Source: Lachnospiraceae bacterium (GTDB taxonomy: Bacteria; Bacillota; Clostridia; Lachnospirales; Lachnospiraceae). From it: a stretch of 33,133 nucleotides of DNA. Shown in pieces: positions 1 to 7,981 of this stretch (within the stretch, counting starts at the first letter, position 1; each line of letters starts with the position of its first letter). A program made the translations under genes and the position numbers. Location of the stretch: the NCBI GenBank assembly GCA_024693925.1, contig JAILKH010000113.1, positions 1 through 33,133 on the forward strand. The letters are read 5' to 3'. Under the pieces are notes generated by a model that searched no databases, had not been told where the DNA came from, and saw nothing but the letters and a program-made list of their open reading frames with translations.

Positions 1-81
1 TTTGTATGACCCCGAAGCCATACCCGCTTGATGAGAACAACAATTATATTCCTTGTAATATTATATAGTGTTTTACCCACA

Positions 82-218
82 GGTGACGAAGTCGAGACGG
101 TCGCACTTTTGTCCAAACTCTCTGAAGCGAAGCATCATATAGAAGTAAAAGTGGATATGGACGAGGTGGATCTGACCAGTGCTGAGCTAAGGCAACTTAT
201 AAGGAAATACAGGACTGC
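82..218 (+). pseudogene. Remnant of an RNA methyltransferase-like gene, frameshifted
   Basis: The translation from about position 88 contains EVETVALLSKL, HIEVKVDMDEVDLTSAE and, after a one-base frame change near 187-192, ATYKEIQD. This string matches, from memory, the conserved tail HVETVxLLS...HIEVxLDxDELDLTxAEsKATYxEI found at the end of many Firmicutes proteins annotated as 23S rRNA uracil-5 methyltransferase (RumA/RlmD-like). Only this short block is present. There is no start region, no methyltransferase domain before it and no continuation after it, and a base appears to be missing between the SAE and ATY codons. I read it as a decayed fragment and not as a small gene. The family assignment is from recall of the motif and should be confirmed by a protein search. 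Confidence 0.55.
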
Positions 219-287
219 TTAACTTTATGGACAAAGGACCGTAAGTACATTCGGTCAGTAGAGGGGGTGACAAACTGGAACAATCTA

Positions 288-316
288 TTGACTGAAAGAT
301 TCAGATTATCTGATAA
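288..316 (+). promoter_or_regulatory. Probable promoter of the MATE gene
   Basis: TTGACT (288-293) and TGATAA (311-316) are separated by 17 bases, a plausible vegetative promoter about 50 bases before the MATE start. The perfect inverted repeat CAGAT-T-ATCTG (302-312) lies in the spacer and touches the -10 box, so it could be an operator. No regulator gene is adjacent, so this is only a suggestion. Confidence 0.4.
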
Positions 317-365
317 TTATATAATAATTTATTAATCAAATATATATATGGGAAAGGAGTTCGCA

Positions 366-1751
366 TTGGCTCAGGAATCAAAAAACATCACACAACAATT
401 TACAATTGGAAAGCTTTTTATTTATGTTTTACCGACTATTTTTGCAATTCTGCTGGCATCGCTCTATACGATTGTTGATGGTATTTTCGTATCTAATGTA
501 GGCGGAACTACCGCGTTTGCATCGATCAACCAGGTTTCGCCAATTTTCATGATCATTGCGGCCATAGGATTCATGATTGGTACCGGCGGCAGTGCTCTTA
601 TTGGTAAAATTCTCGGAGAAGGAGATGAGAAGAGGGCAAATGGTCTGTTTTCATTTTTTACATATGCATTGATCATTATCGGTATTATATGTTCAGTGCT
701 ACTGTGGGTTTTTCTTGAGACATTTCTTAATGCACTGGGTGTGACACAATCCATGATGCCATTTTGTATTGCCTACAGTCACATCATGATTCCGGCTCTT
801 ACGCTCTTCATGCTGCAGTTCTATTTCCAGAGCTTTCTGGCGACTGCTAAGAAGCCAAGACTTGGCCTTTTGTGCACAATTCTTGCAGGTATAACAAATA
901 CGATAGGCGATGCAGTTCTGGTTGGTGTATTAGCGAAGGGTGATCCCATTAAAGCAGTAGAGGGAGCAGCTATCGCGACGGTTGGAGGTCTTTTGATCGG
1001 TGGAATCGTTCCTCTTATTTATTTCTTTAGCAAAAATTCCAGTCTTCTGCGCCTTGGAAAGCCGGAAAATGACATGAATGCATTTGCCAAGGCTTGTGGT
1101 AATGGTTCTTCTGAATTTTTCACTAATATATCCGGTTCCATAATAAACGTTGTTTACAACAGTCTGTTTTTATACATGATCGGGGATATGGGCGTTGCAG
1201 CCTATGGTACTGTAGGATATGTCAACTCGATATTCACAGCCATTGCTTCCGGTTTTGTGCTTGGAGTTTCCCCACTGTTTTCTTACAACTACGGAGCAGG
1301 TAATACAGTGGAATTGAAGAATCTTTATAAGAAGAGTATGACTCTTGTTGTCATGATCAGCATTGCAGCAACTGTTGTGATCGAAATATTTTCACATCCG
1401 TTGGCATCTGCATTTGCTCACGGAGATGCGAAACTTATGCAGATCACAGTCGATGGTCTTACCATCTTTACATTGTCCTTCCTGTTCAAGGGAATTCCAA
1501 CCTTTGGATCCGGACTCTTTACTGCGTTTAATAATGGTTTGATCTCAGGAATTATTTCAATAGTCAGGACGCTGGTATTTAACATGGCAACTATCATCAT
1601 TGTGCCGGTTATTTTCTTCCATGTTTTTGGATCAAGTTATGAGGCAGCATTCTATGGTGTATGGTATTCCGTTGTATTTTCTGAAATGCTCGCAGTGCTC
1701 ATGACGTTATTCTATTTGTGGAAGTACAGGAAACAATATCAGTATGCATAG
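366..1751 (+). CDS. MATE family efflux transporter
   Basis: This is a polytopic inner-membrane protein of about 461 residues, the usual size for MATE (multi antimicrobial extrusion) exporters, which move cationic drugs or metabolites out of the cell using a proton or sodium gradient. It shows about twelve hydrophobic segments in two similar halves. The early stretch PTIFAILLASLYTIVDGIFV matches the family's first helix with its conserved VDGIFV-type turn, and GTGGSALIGKILGEGD matches the loop after the second helix. I place the start at TTG 366 because GGAAAGGAG (351-359) sits 6 bases before it. The upstream in-frame ATG at 348 abuts that ribosome binding site and would leave itself without one. 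The gene stands alone and its substrate cannot be told from sequence. Confidence 0.9.
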   Translation: MAQESKNITQQFTIGKLFIYVLPTIFAILLASLYTIVDGIFVSNVGGTTAFASINQVSPIFMIIAAIGFMIGTGGSALIGKILGEGDEKRANGLFSFFTYALIIIGIICSVLLWVFLETFLNALGVTQSMMPFCIAYSHIMIPALTLFMLQFYFQSFLATAKKPRLGLLCTILAGITNTIGDAVLVGVLAKGDPIKAVEGAAIATVGGLLIGGIVPLIYFFSKNSSLLRLGKPENDMNAFAKACGNGSSEFFTNISGSIINVVYNSLFLYMIGDMGVAAYGTVGYVNSIFTAIASGFVLGVSPLFSYNYGAGNTVELKNLYKKSMTLVVMISIAATVVIEIFSHPLASAFAHGDAKLMQITVDGLTIFTLSFLFKGIPTFGSGLFTAFNNGLISGIISIVRTLVFNMATIIIVPVIFFHVFGSSYEAAFYGVWYSVVFSEMLAVLMTLFYLWKYRKQYQYA

Positions 1752-1798
1752 TGCATTCTTCGGAGCCCGACGGCCGATGAGTAGCGCATTGTGGCCGT

Positions 1799-2083
1799 TT
1801 AGCTTCGCAGAGGCGGCAGTTGAAGGACACAATATGCAGTATAGCCAAGATTAACAGGCTTTTTGAGTACATTTGCTACTGCATCCGGCGTCATCCTCTG
1901 ATACTGTTCAATATCAATTGCTACATCATCAGGTTTTCTAAAGAAGTTTTCCTGTATCTCAAGTATTTTCCTGATGAAATTTTCCGATAAATGCGCTATA
2001 TTATTTTCATATATAAAGTAGCACCTCTTTCTGTTTGTATTTTTTTCGCTGATTAATACTTTATCACAGAAGAGGTGTTCTTT
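1799..2083 (-). other. Gene-poor stretch with a 95-codon open frame lacking a start
   Basis: Between the MATE gene and the ABC operon (1752-2244) no convincing gene is seen. On the minus strand there is a stop-free run of 95 codons (2083 to the stop at 1799) with a protein-like composition, including DDVAIDIEQYQRMTPDAVA and NLGYTAYCVLQLPPL. It has no ATG with a ribosome binding site at its beginning. I do not recognise a family. It may be a decayed gene end or chance. Confidence 0.25.
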
Positions 2084-2086
2084 TTA
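2021..2086 (+). terminator. Possible long-loop terminator hairpin
   Basis: GCACCTCTTTCTG (2021-2033) can pair with CAGAAGAGGTGT (2067-2078) with one bulged T, enclosing a 33-base loop and followed by TTCTTTTTA. It could end transcripts leaving the MATE gene, but it lies 270 bases past the stop and the loop is long. Confidence 0.3.
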
Positions 2087-2124
2087 TCTGATATTTAATT
2101 TTCCAAGAAGAATTTTATGCTAGT

Positions 2125-2160
2125 ATGGATGCCACCTGTTCAATACAGGATAGCATCCAT
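2125..2160. repeat. Stem-loop downstream of the ABC operon
   Basis: ATGGATGC (2125-2132) pairs with GCATCCAT (2153-2160), with an inner CCTGT/ACAGG stem and a TCAAT loop. It lies 85 bases past the end of the minus-strand ABC operon. No T-run follows on either strand, so it is more likely a 3' stability or processing element than a classical terminator. Confidence 0.45.
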
Positions 2161-2244
2161 GTGTTCAGCCCCCTTTATAAATGTGTGTCCGGGATTTTGG
2201 GTACATATTTATTTTGCACCATTTTTTTATTTGAAATTAACATA

Positions 2245-3201
2245 TCATTTGATGACCGACAGGCTTTCTCTGTCAGCAAACAAAGCTACAAAGATTAAGA
2301 ATACAATTCCCTGTATAAGCTGCATTGCCTGAGTTGTAAGTCCCATCATAATAAGTCCGTTAGTAAGAACTACATACAGAAGAGAACCTACGATCACATT
2401 TTCAAATCTGACCTTTGCCCCTCCGGATATAGGCATTCCGCCAAGTACCAGAGCGATAAGTATCTGAGTTTCGAGCTGATTACCGACATTGGCTGTTGCA
2501 GAGCCGTTTTTTACAATATTTACAAAGGCCGCAAGACCTGTAATGGCTCCGGAAAGAACATAGATCAGAAATTTAACTCTGTCTGTTCTTACACCTGCAA
2601 ATTTTACGGCTTTTTCTCCGGCACCGATAGCCTTTAAGTTAATCCCGAATTTGGTGAATCGAAATACGATAAAGCTGATTATCAGTACTGTCGCGGTAAT
2701 CCCTAGTTTAATGGCTGTTGTATCATAGTCATATATCTTAATGTTCGCCGCAACAGGTGAATTGGAAGCCATGTATTTTATAAAACCCCTAAATAAGAAC
2801 ATGGTACATATGGTTACAATAAATGATTTTATCTTCCTGTTTACATAGAAGTAGCCGTTAAAAGCACCGATAAGTGCCCCGGCAACAATACCTCCGATAA
2901 CAGCTAACAGCATACTTTTTCCGGAAAGCAAACATACGACTATAGATGCTATGCCCAGTATTGAGCCTTGAGAAAAATCAAGACTGCCCATTGACATGAT
3001 GAAGAAAACTCCGGTAGCAGATATCAGGACCACATATACCTGGTTCATGATAAGCTTACGGCTGTTCCACATGCTTCCCTTGGTTAATAAGTTAAAGATG
3101 ATACACATTGCTATAAGACCTATGAAGGGAAGAAGAGAGCGGATCCTGTTTATGAGTGATTGTTTCTTTAGAGCCCTTATTGTAATATCTTTATTATCCA
3201 T
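2245..3201 (-). CDS. Sugar ABC transporter permease (RbsC/BPD_transp_2 family)
   Basis: This 318-residue integral membrane protein is the size of RbsC/MglC-type permeases, which form the translocation channel of carbohydrate uptake-2 (CUT2) ABC importers. It has about eight to ten hydrophobic helices. Family hallmarks are GAFNGYFYVNRKIKSFIVT in the middle, SGAITGLAAFVNI and VLGGMPISGGAKVRFENVIV near the end, the last being the ATPase-contact loop. The start ATG (3201) has AAGGAGGGAAGATC before it. It is the last gene of the minus-strand operon and follows the ATPase gene by 12 bases. A second, different permease is encoded at 4727-5692, so the transporter probably uses a heterodimeric channel. 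The sugar is not determinable from this protein. Confidence 0.9.
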   Translation of the reverse strand: MDNKDITIRALKKQSLINRIRSLLPFIGLIAMCIIFNLLTKGSMWNSRKLIMNQVYVVLISATGVFFIMSMGSLDFSQGSILGIASIVVCLLSGKSMLLAVIGGIVAGALIGAFNGYFYVNRKIKSFIVTICTMFLFRGFIKYMASNSPVAANIKIYDYDTTAIKLGITATVLIISFIVFRFTKFGINLKAIGAGEKAVKFAGVRTDRVKFLIYVLSGAITGLAAFVNIVKNGSATANVGNQLETQILIALVLGGMPISGGAKVRFENVIVGSLLYVVLTNGLIMMGLTTQAMQLIQGIVFLIFVALFADRESLSVIK

Positions 3202-3213
3202 GATCTTCCCTCC

Positions 3214-4713
3214 TTATACCATTTTGGAGATGAGACTGTTCTCATCCATAGCTTTGCTGCGTTTAAGTTCTCCATTGATCTTACCGTCTTTCATGATTAT
3301 TATTCTGTCACACATGCCTATAAGTTCCATCAGCTCTTCGGAAATCATAATGATGGACTTGCCTGACTTACGCATCTTATCCATGAGCTGGTAAATGTCC
3401 TGTTTGACTTTTATATCTATTCCTCTTGTAGGACTGTCAAGCACAAGAATGTCGGAATCCTTGCCTATCCAGCGCGCCAGTACCACCTTCTGCTTATTTC
3501 CGCCGGAAAGATTTGACACAAATTGATTAACGCTCTGCATCTTTGTTGACATCTGTTTCGCATATTTATCGGCAAATTCTTTTAGCTTTTTGTCGTTTAA
3601 AAGGCATGCTTTATTTGAAAGTTCATCCAATGAAGGAAGACAAATGTTATCTCGTATGCTCTGGTTCATTACAAGAGATTCGTTATCCCGGTCCTTTGAT
3701 GTATAAGCAATGCTGTGCGAGATAGCGGTAGGAATGTCATTTATGTTTGTTCCATCGGCAAGACTTACGGAACCTTCTCTGTCATATGACGCACCGAAGC
3801 AGACTTTACCGATTTCATGCATACCCGATTCGGAAAGGCCGCCAAAGCCCAATATCTCTCCTTTGTGAAGATCGAAGCTTATATGAGATATCAGCCCCGG
3901 AACCGATACATCCTGTACTTTTAAGACTATTTCATTTGATATTTCTTCATCGTAATCCGAACGATAATATTTTCCGGTCACATCTCGTCCCACCATGAGT
4001 TTTTTTAACCCATCCTCATCTATATCGGCACTTTTTATCGTATCTATATATACACCGTCTCGTAAAATGGTTATGGTATCCGACATCTTTAGTACTTCCG
4101 GAAGATCATGGGAAATGAATATGACTGTATTGCCTTTATCCCTTATATTGTTCATCTGTTTGTAGAGTTCTTCCCTGCCCTCTCTTGAAAGAGCGGTAGT
4201 GGTTTCATCTATGACAACTATCTTGGGATCAAAATAAGTTGCTTTTACTATCTCCACAAGCTTTCTGTCTTCAAAGTTATAATTTTCTATCATATCGGAA
4301 GGCTTAATACGATCAAAACCGTACTCTGCCAATAGTTCTCCTGCTCGGCGATTCATGGCTGAGGTATTTTTGATCCCTATTTTTACAAATCTGTCCTCAT
4401 GTCCTAAAAATATGTTTTCCGCAACCGTTAGTCCGTCTAAAGTACCAAGTTCCTGTACTATTATTGATATGCCTTCATTATTGGCTTCTACCTGGTTTAC
4501 GGGATTTATTTCTTTACCGTCCAGTATGAAAGTACCGTTGTCCTTTTGATATATTCCGGCAAGAGAATTGGTCAGGGTTGATTTTCCGGAACCGTTTTCG
4601 CCTATAAGGGCGTGTATTTCACCTCTGTTTATATTAAAAGATACGCTTTGCAAGGCTTTGGTTATACCGAAATTCTTGCTGACATTTTTTATTTCCAATC
4701 TTATGTTGTTCAT
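3214..4713 (-). CDS. Sugar ABC transporter ATP-binding protein (RbsA/MglA type, two nucleotide-binding domains)
   Basis: The protein has 499 residues, the standard length for the fused double ATPase of CUT2 importers. Domain 1 carries a normal Walker A, GENGSGKST (residues 38-46), and Walker B IVVIDETTTALS. Its signature region reads YNFEDRKLVEI in place of the usual LSxxxQQxVEI, so the ABC signature is degenerate. Domain 2 has the family's typical degenerate P-loop, GGLSESGMHEI, and an intact signature, LSGGNKQKVVLARW, followed by LVLDSPTRGIDI. The start ATG has GGGAGGAGAAGCAA in front. It lies between the two permease genes with 12-13 base gaps, so translation is probably coupled. It energises uptake on the cytoplasmic face of the membrane. 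Confidence 0.93.
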   Translation of the reverse strand: MNNIRLEIKNVSKNFGITKALQSVSFNINRGEIHALIGENGSGKSTLTNSLAGIYQKDNGTFILDGKEINPVNQVEANNEGISIIVQELGTLDGLTVAENIFLGHEDRFVKIGIKNTSAMNRRAGELLAEYGFDRIKPSDMIENYNFEDRKLVEIVKATYFDPKIVVIDETTTALSREGREELYKQMNNIRDKGNTVIFISHDLPEVLKMSDTITILRDGVYIDTIKSADIDEDGLKKLMVGRDVTGKYYRSDYDEEISNEIVLKVQDVSVPGLISHISFDLHKGEILGFGGLSESGMHEIGKVCFGASYDREGSVSLADGTNINDIPTAISHSIAYTSKDRDNESLVMNQSIRDNICLPSLDELSNKACLLNDKKLKEFADKYAKQMSTKMQSVNQFVSNLSGGNKQKVVLARWIGKDSDILVLDSPTRGIDIKVKQDIYQLMDKMRKSGKSIIMISEELMELIGMCDRIIIMKDGKINGELKRSKAMDENSLISKMV

Positions 4714-4726
4714 TTGCTTCTCCTCC

Positions 4727-5692
4727 CTACTTTACTATCTCGCCCTTGGCTACTTTGGTTGTCAGCATAACAATTATGAGTAGAGCGAAGCCTGTAATGA
4801 CATCCTGAATAGCGGTAGGTGCTCCTAAGGCAATGAAGCCAAAGAAAATTATATTGATTACGAATTCACCTATTACAATAGCAGGAATGGGCATACCGTA
4901 TTTTTTAAAGGCAAGACCAAAAAAGCATCCCATTGTGGGAACAAAATTGCGTGTCATAGATGCCATTCCTGTAACAGCGACCATGGATGAGCCGTAACTT
5001 ATGGTCAAAATTGCCATGATCCCAAAGAAGGCACCGCTTATGATGAAAGCTAAGATTTTATATTTATTTACTTTTATACCCATGTTTTTAGCTACGAATT
5101 CATTGCTTCCTATGGCGTAGGTATAAGTACCGATCTTGGTATAGTTAAGCAGGAGATAGGCTATTGCGAAAGCAATTATGGCAAGGATGATATTCCCCGG
5201 CATCTGACCGAACGCTCTAAGACCGGAGGGGAGTGTCTGTTCTACGCCTCCGGCTATGTAGTTGGCGATGGATTCATAGATCAGAGCTAATCCCGTTGTT
5301 ACGATCATTGATGGGATCCTTAACTTAATATAGAACAACCCGTTAAGCAGACCCACAACGGAACCGGTCACTATAGCGCCGATTATGAGTCCTGCATAAC
5401 CCATTCCGAGACGATTGGCAAAGACACAGCCCACAATTGCGGACAGCATAATGTTGGCTCCTATTGAGAAATCAAACATTCCCATTACCATTACGAAATA
5501 AAAACCCACAGCACCAACTGCCGCTAACAGTGATGCTTCAAAATAGCTCAGCATATTTTGGGCTGAACCAAAATTATTGGGGGTTATCAATTTGAATATA
5601 CCCCATGATATGAAAACCATTATAATAAGCAGCAGGTATCCTTTGAGTTGACCTGACTGTTTTTTTGCGGTTGTTTCATTAGACACATTCAT
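4727..5692 (-). CDS. Sugar ABC transporter permease (RbsC/BPD_transp_2 family), second subunit
   Basis: A 321-residue polytopic membrane protein of the same CUT2 permease family as the gene at 2245-3201 but clearly divergent from it. Visible family features are MGMFDFSIGANIMLSAIVG, GLLNGLFYIKLRIPSMIVT and ISGAFFGIMAIL. I choose ATG 5692 (MNVSNETT) because GAGGTAAAT lies just upstream; a longer in-frame reading up to 5773 would run through the terminator hairpin at 5736-5770 and has no ribosome binding site. It is the first of the three membrane-complex genes after the hairpin, so its expression depends on read-through or stabilisation past that structure. Confidence 0.9.
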   Translation of the reverse strand: MNVSNETTAKKQSGQLKGYLLLIIMVFISWGIFKLITPNNFGSAQNMLSYFEASLLAAVGAVGFYFVMVMGMFDFSIGANIMLSAIVGCVFANRLGMGYAGLIIGAIVTGSVVGLLNGLFYIKLRIPSMIVTTGLALIYESIANYIAGGVEQTLPSGLRAFGQMPGNIILAIIAFAIAYLLLNYTKIGTYTYAIGSNEFVAKNMGIKVNKYKILAFIISGAFFGIMAILTISYGSSMVAVTGMASMTRNFVPTMGCFFGLAFKKYGMPIPAIVIGEFVINIIFFGFIALGAPTAIQDVITGFALLIIVMLTTKVAKGEIVK

Positions 5693-5735
5693 GCGATTTA
5701 CCTCATATTTTAACCTGAAAAATAGGATTTTTTGC

Positions 5736-5770
5736 AAAAAACAGGCCGGTACCGTGTAGCGATACCGGCC
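5736..5770 (-). terminator. Terminator-like hairpin inside the ABC operon
   Basis: Read on the minus strand, GGCCGGTA (5770-5763) and TACCGGCC (5751-5744) form a perfect 8-bp GC-rich stem with an 11-base loop, followed by TGTTTTTT. It begins 13 bases after the binding-protein stop. Partial termination here would give more binding protein than permease/ATPase, a known pattern in binding-protein-dependent importers. Confidence 0.8.
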
Positions 5771-5782
5771 CAAATATTTTGA

Positions 5783-6994
5783 TTATTTACCTGATCTTGA
5801 TGCTGCATCTTCTATAGAAAGTGCTGCTGCTTTTGCTTTAAGTCCTTCCATATCGAGTTTCGACATTTCTTTGAGCTCATCCGGTGTGTAGGGAAGCTGA
5901 TCTACGAAGTACTTCTCATAAGCCTTATAATCTTCAGGTGATGCAACATAGAGGTAAGGGAATTTGATATCTTCAAACTTACCGCCAAAATCTGAGTAAT
6001 TACCCTGAATTGCATTGTATACTGCCATGAAAGCGAAGAGAGGATCACAGTAGTGTCCGCCTGATTCACCGGCCATGGAACCGTTTGCAAGTCTTTCACC
6101 AAGGTCAGGCAAAAAGTCTGTAGAAACGATGTCAATGTCGCCGGTTTTGCCTGCACGTTCAACTGCTGCTATGGCACCCTGGAGAGGATCACCGCCACCA
6201 CCTGCAGGAATAAGAGCATCGAGATCGGGGTTAGCACTCATAAGAGCTTCAGCTGCTTTTGAACCACCTTCAGAAGATGTTCCCGCATACTGAGGTTCAG
6301 ATAAAACTGCCTGGTCATCGGGATGTTCTGCGTTCCATTTTTCAACGCCTGCTTTATAACCTTCCCATCTTCCGAGCCACGTTGCATCACCCTGTTCCCA
6401 TCCTATAAGACCGATATTTCTGTCGCCATTGTCAAGAAGGATCTGAACGAGTTTTTCACCGTTTTCGGGTTCGTTTTCGTGAACTGCCGCTACATAATAT
6501 TCGGAATCAACAGCTGCCTGATAGATATCAGCGCTTGAATCCTGGTTGATAATACGGAAGAATTGTGCAAGATAAACTCCGTTATCATTACAGGTCTTAA
6601 TTGCTGAAGCCATCTCTGTATCGGAAGAGTTACAGATTATGATTCCCTGACATCCGGCTGCACATAACTGCTCTACAGATGCCGTAACTTTTTCAGATAC
6701 GTGTCCCTGGTCAACGTACTGAACCTGAACACCCAGAGCATCGGCAGCTTCATCAAGTATCATCTTGCATTGTGAACCGAGTACATCTGTTGAACTCCAG
6801 ATAGATACACCGATCTTTATGTCACCGCTATCTGTGGGAGCAGATGTTTCAAAAGTCTTGTCATCAGAACTCTTAGCCTCTGTGTCTGAAGTCGTTGATG
6901 GAGCGGCGGGAGCAGAAGCGGCATTGCCGCAACCTACAAGTGATGTTCCAACCATCAACATACTGAGTACCATACTTAACAGTTTCTTTTTCAT
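5783..6994 (-). CDS. Sugar ABC transporter substrate-binding lipoprotein (Peripla_BP_4 type)
   Basis: This is the extracellular binding component of the importer. From ATG 6994 the protein is about 403 residues and begins MKKKLLSMVLSMLMVG followed by the lipobox LVGC, so Cys22 should be lipidated and anchor it to the outer face of the membrane. A Ser/Ala/Thr-rich linker follows, then a two-lobed sugar-binding fold starting IKIGVSIWSSTDVLGSQ with GCQGIIICNSSD and NIGLIGWEQGD later, typical of RbsB-like proteins. The start is fixed by AAGGAGGTAAAG and the signal peptide; upstream in-frame codons lie in the promoter region. The ligand is unknown. It is first in the operon and is separated from the permease genes by a hairpin at 5736-5770. 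Confidence 0.92.
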   Translation of the reverse strand: MKKKLLSMVLSMLMVGTSLVGCGNAASAPAAPSTTSDTEAKSSDDKTFETSAPTDSGDIKIGVSIWSSTDVLGSQCKMILDEAADALGVQVQYVDQGHVSEKVTASVEQLCAAGCQGIIICNSSDTEMASAIKTCNDNGVYLAQFFRIINQDSSADIYQAAVDSEYYVAAVHENEPENGEKLVQILLDNGDRNIGLIGWEQGDATWLGRWEGYKAGVEKWNAEHPDDQAVLSEPQYAGTSSEGGSKAAEALMSANPDLDALIPAGGGGDPLQGAIAAVERAGKTGDIDIVSTDFLPDLGERLANGSMAGESGGHYCDPLFAFMAVYNAIQGNYSDFGGKFEDIKFPYLYVASPEDYKAYEKYFVDQLPYTPDELKEMSKLDMEGLKAKAAALSIEDAASRSGK

Positions 6995-7106
6995 AGAATA
7001 CTTTACCTCCTTAGAGTAATCCCTCTTCAGGACAGATGGACTTATCGGTGCATCTGTCCTGAATATACATTTTGCATTTTTTTGTTCGAGTACTCTTAAC
7101 GACTTC

Positions 7107-7135
7107 ATTATAGGAGTATAATCCAAAAAAAAACA
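7107..7135 (-). promoter_or_regulatory. Promoter of the binding-protein/ABC operon
   Basis: On the minus strand a perfect TATAAT (7112-7107) lies about 113 bases before the binding-protein start. The -35 position at 17 bases spacing (TGTTTT, 7135-7130) is poor, as expected for an activator-dependent promoter, and repeats lie just upstream at 7153-7185. Confidence 0.55.
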
Positions 7136-7152
7136 TGTAATAATTTCGCTCG

Positions 7153-7185
7153 TTTGGTAATATTTTTATTATTTGGAATATTTTT
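7153..7185 (-). repeat. Tandem operator-like repeats upstream of the ABC promoter
   Basis: On the plus strand TTTGGTAATATTTTT (7153-7167) and TTTGGAATATTTTT (7172-7185) are direct repeats 19 bases apart, with a third partial copy TTTGGATA (7183-7190). They lie roughly 53-85 bases upstream of the predicted transcription start of the binding-protein gene, on the same helical face within two turns. They are good candidates for binding sites of the adjacent AraC-type response regulator. Confidence 0.5.
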
Positions 7186-7220
7186 GGATATAAGAAATAA
7201 ATATAAAACAGGTAAAGTGA

Positions 7221-7943
7221 TCAGAGTTCCTTGCGATATTTGCTGGGAGAGATTCCTTCAACCTTTTTGAAAACCTTCGTGAAATAGAAGTAATCATTAT
7301 ATCCTACGATTTCAGCAATCTCCTGGATGGATATACTTTCATCCCTTAAAAGTTCCTTGGCACGTTGTATCCTGAGAGAGGAAATGTAATCGGAAAAATT
7401 AACCTGTATACGTTCTTTTATCATTTTGCTTAAGTGCCCCAGACTTATATTATATTTTGCGGCAAGGGATGTTAAGGATATGTCCTCGGTATAGTGTTCA
7501 CGTATTTCAGATATAACATTATCGATCATCTTGTCATAAGAGGGCATAGTAGTATCATAATCCGGCTTGTCCTTTTTATCATTTAATATGGAGGTCATTA
7601 CCCTTAAAAGATCTTCCTCTTTTATGGGTTTTAAAAGATAATCATAGGCATGATATTTCACTGCTTCCTTTGCATATGAAAATTCGGCGAAACCGGTTAT
7701 GATCACAACCTTGCTCTCGGGAGATACCTCAGGTATGATCTTTAATAGGTCAAGGCCGGAAATTCCGGGCATCCTGATATCGGTAAATACAACATCAGGT
7801 TTGAAAATTTCGATTTCTTCTTTGGCAGTTAAACCGTTATTGGCTATGCCCATGACCCAGGAGTCGATATTAATTTTATCCAGTAATTTTTTTAATCCCA
7901 GTGTGACCCATACTTCGTCATCCGCTATATAAACATTTAACAT
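7221..7943 (-). CDS. Response regulator with AraC-type DNA-binding domain (YesN family)
   Basis: A 240-residue two-component response regulator. The receiver domain (residues about 1-120) has the acidic pair D8/D9, phospho-acceptor D55 in VVFTDIRMPG, and the lysine in YDYLLKPIKEED. The C-terminal 100 residues are an AraC/XylS double helix-turn-helix, with ISLTSLAAKYNISLGHLSKMIKE and the closing signature IQEIAEIVGYNDYFYFTKVFKK. The start ATG (7943) follows GGGGGGAAAA. It pairs with the histidine kinase gene 38 bases upstream and directly precedes the sugar ABC operon, so it probably activates the binding-protein promoter through the repeats at 7153-7190. That target is inferred from position. 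Confidence 0.93.
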   Translation of the reverse strand: MLNVYIADDEVWVTLGLKKLLDKINIDSWVMGIANNGLTAKEEIEIFKPDVVFTDIRMPGISGLDLLKIIPEVSPESKVVIITGFAEFSYAKEAVKYHAYDYLLKPIKEEDLLRVMTSILNDKKDKPDYDTTMPSYDKMIDNVISEIREHYTEDISLTSLAAKYNISLGHLSKMIKERIQVNFSDYISSLRIQRAKELLRDESISIQEIAEIVGYNDYFYFTKVFKKVEGISPSKYRKEL

Positions 7944-7981
7944 TTTTTTCCCCCCGTTACTGTTGCTAAATACCTACATTT

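Noticed and set aside
2117-2332. 71-codon plus-strand frame at the end of the permease gene
   Set aside because: Half of it is antisense to the permease, it begins over a hairpin, and it has no Shine-Dalgarno sequence.
6995-7126. N-terminal extension of the binding protein to 7126
   Set aside because: It crosses the promoter -10 box, has no ribosome binding site and would bury the signal peptide; ATG 6994 has AAGGAGG and a lipobox.
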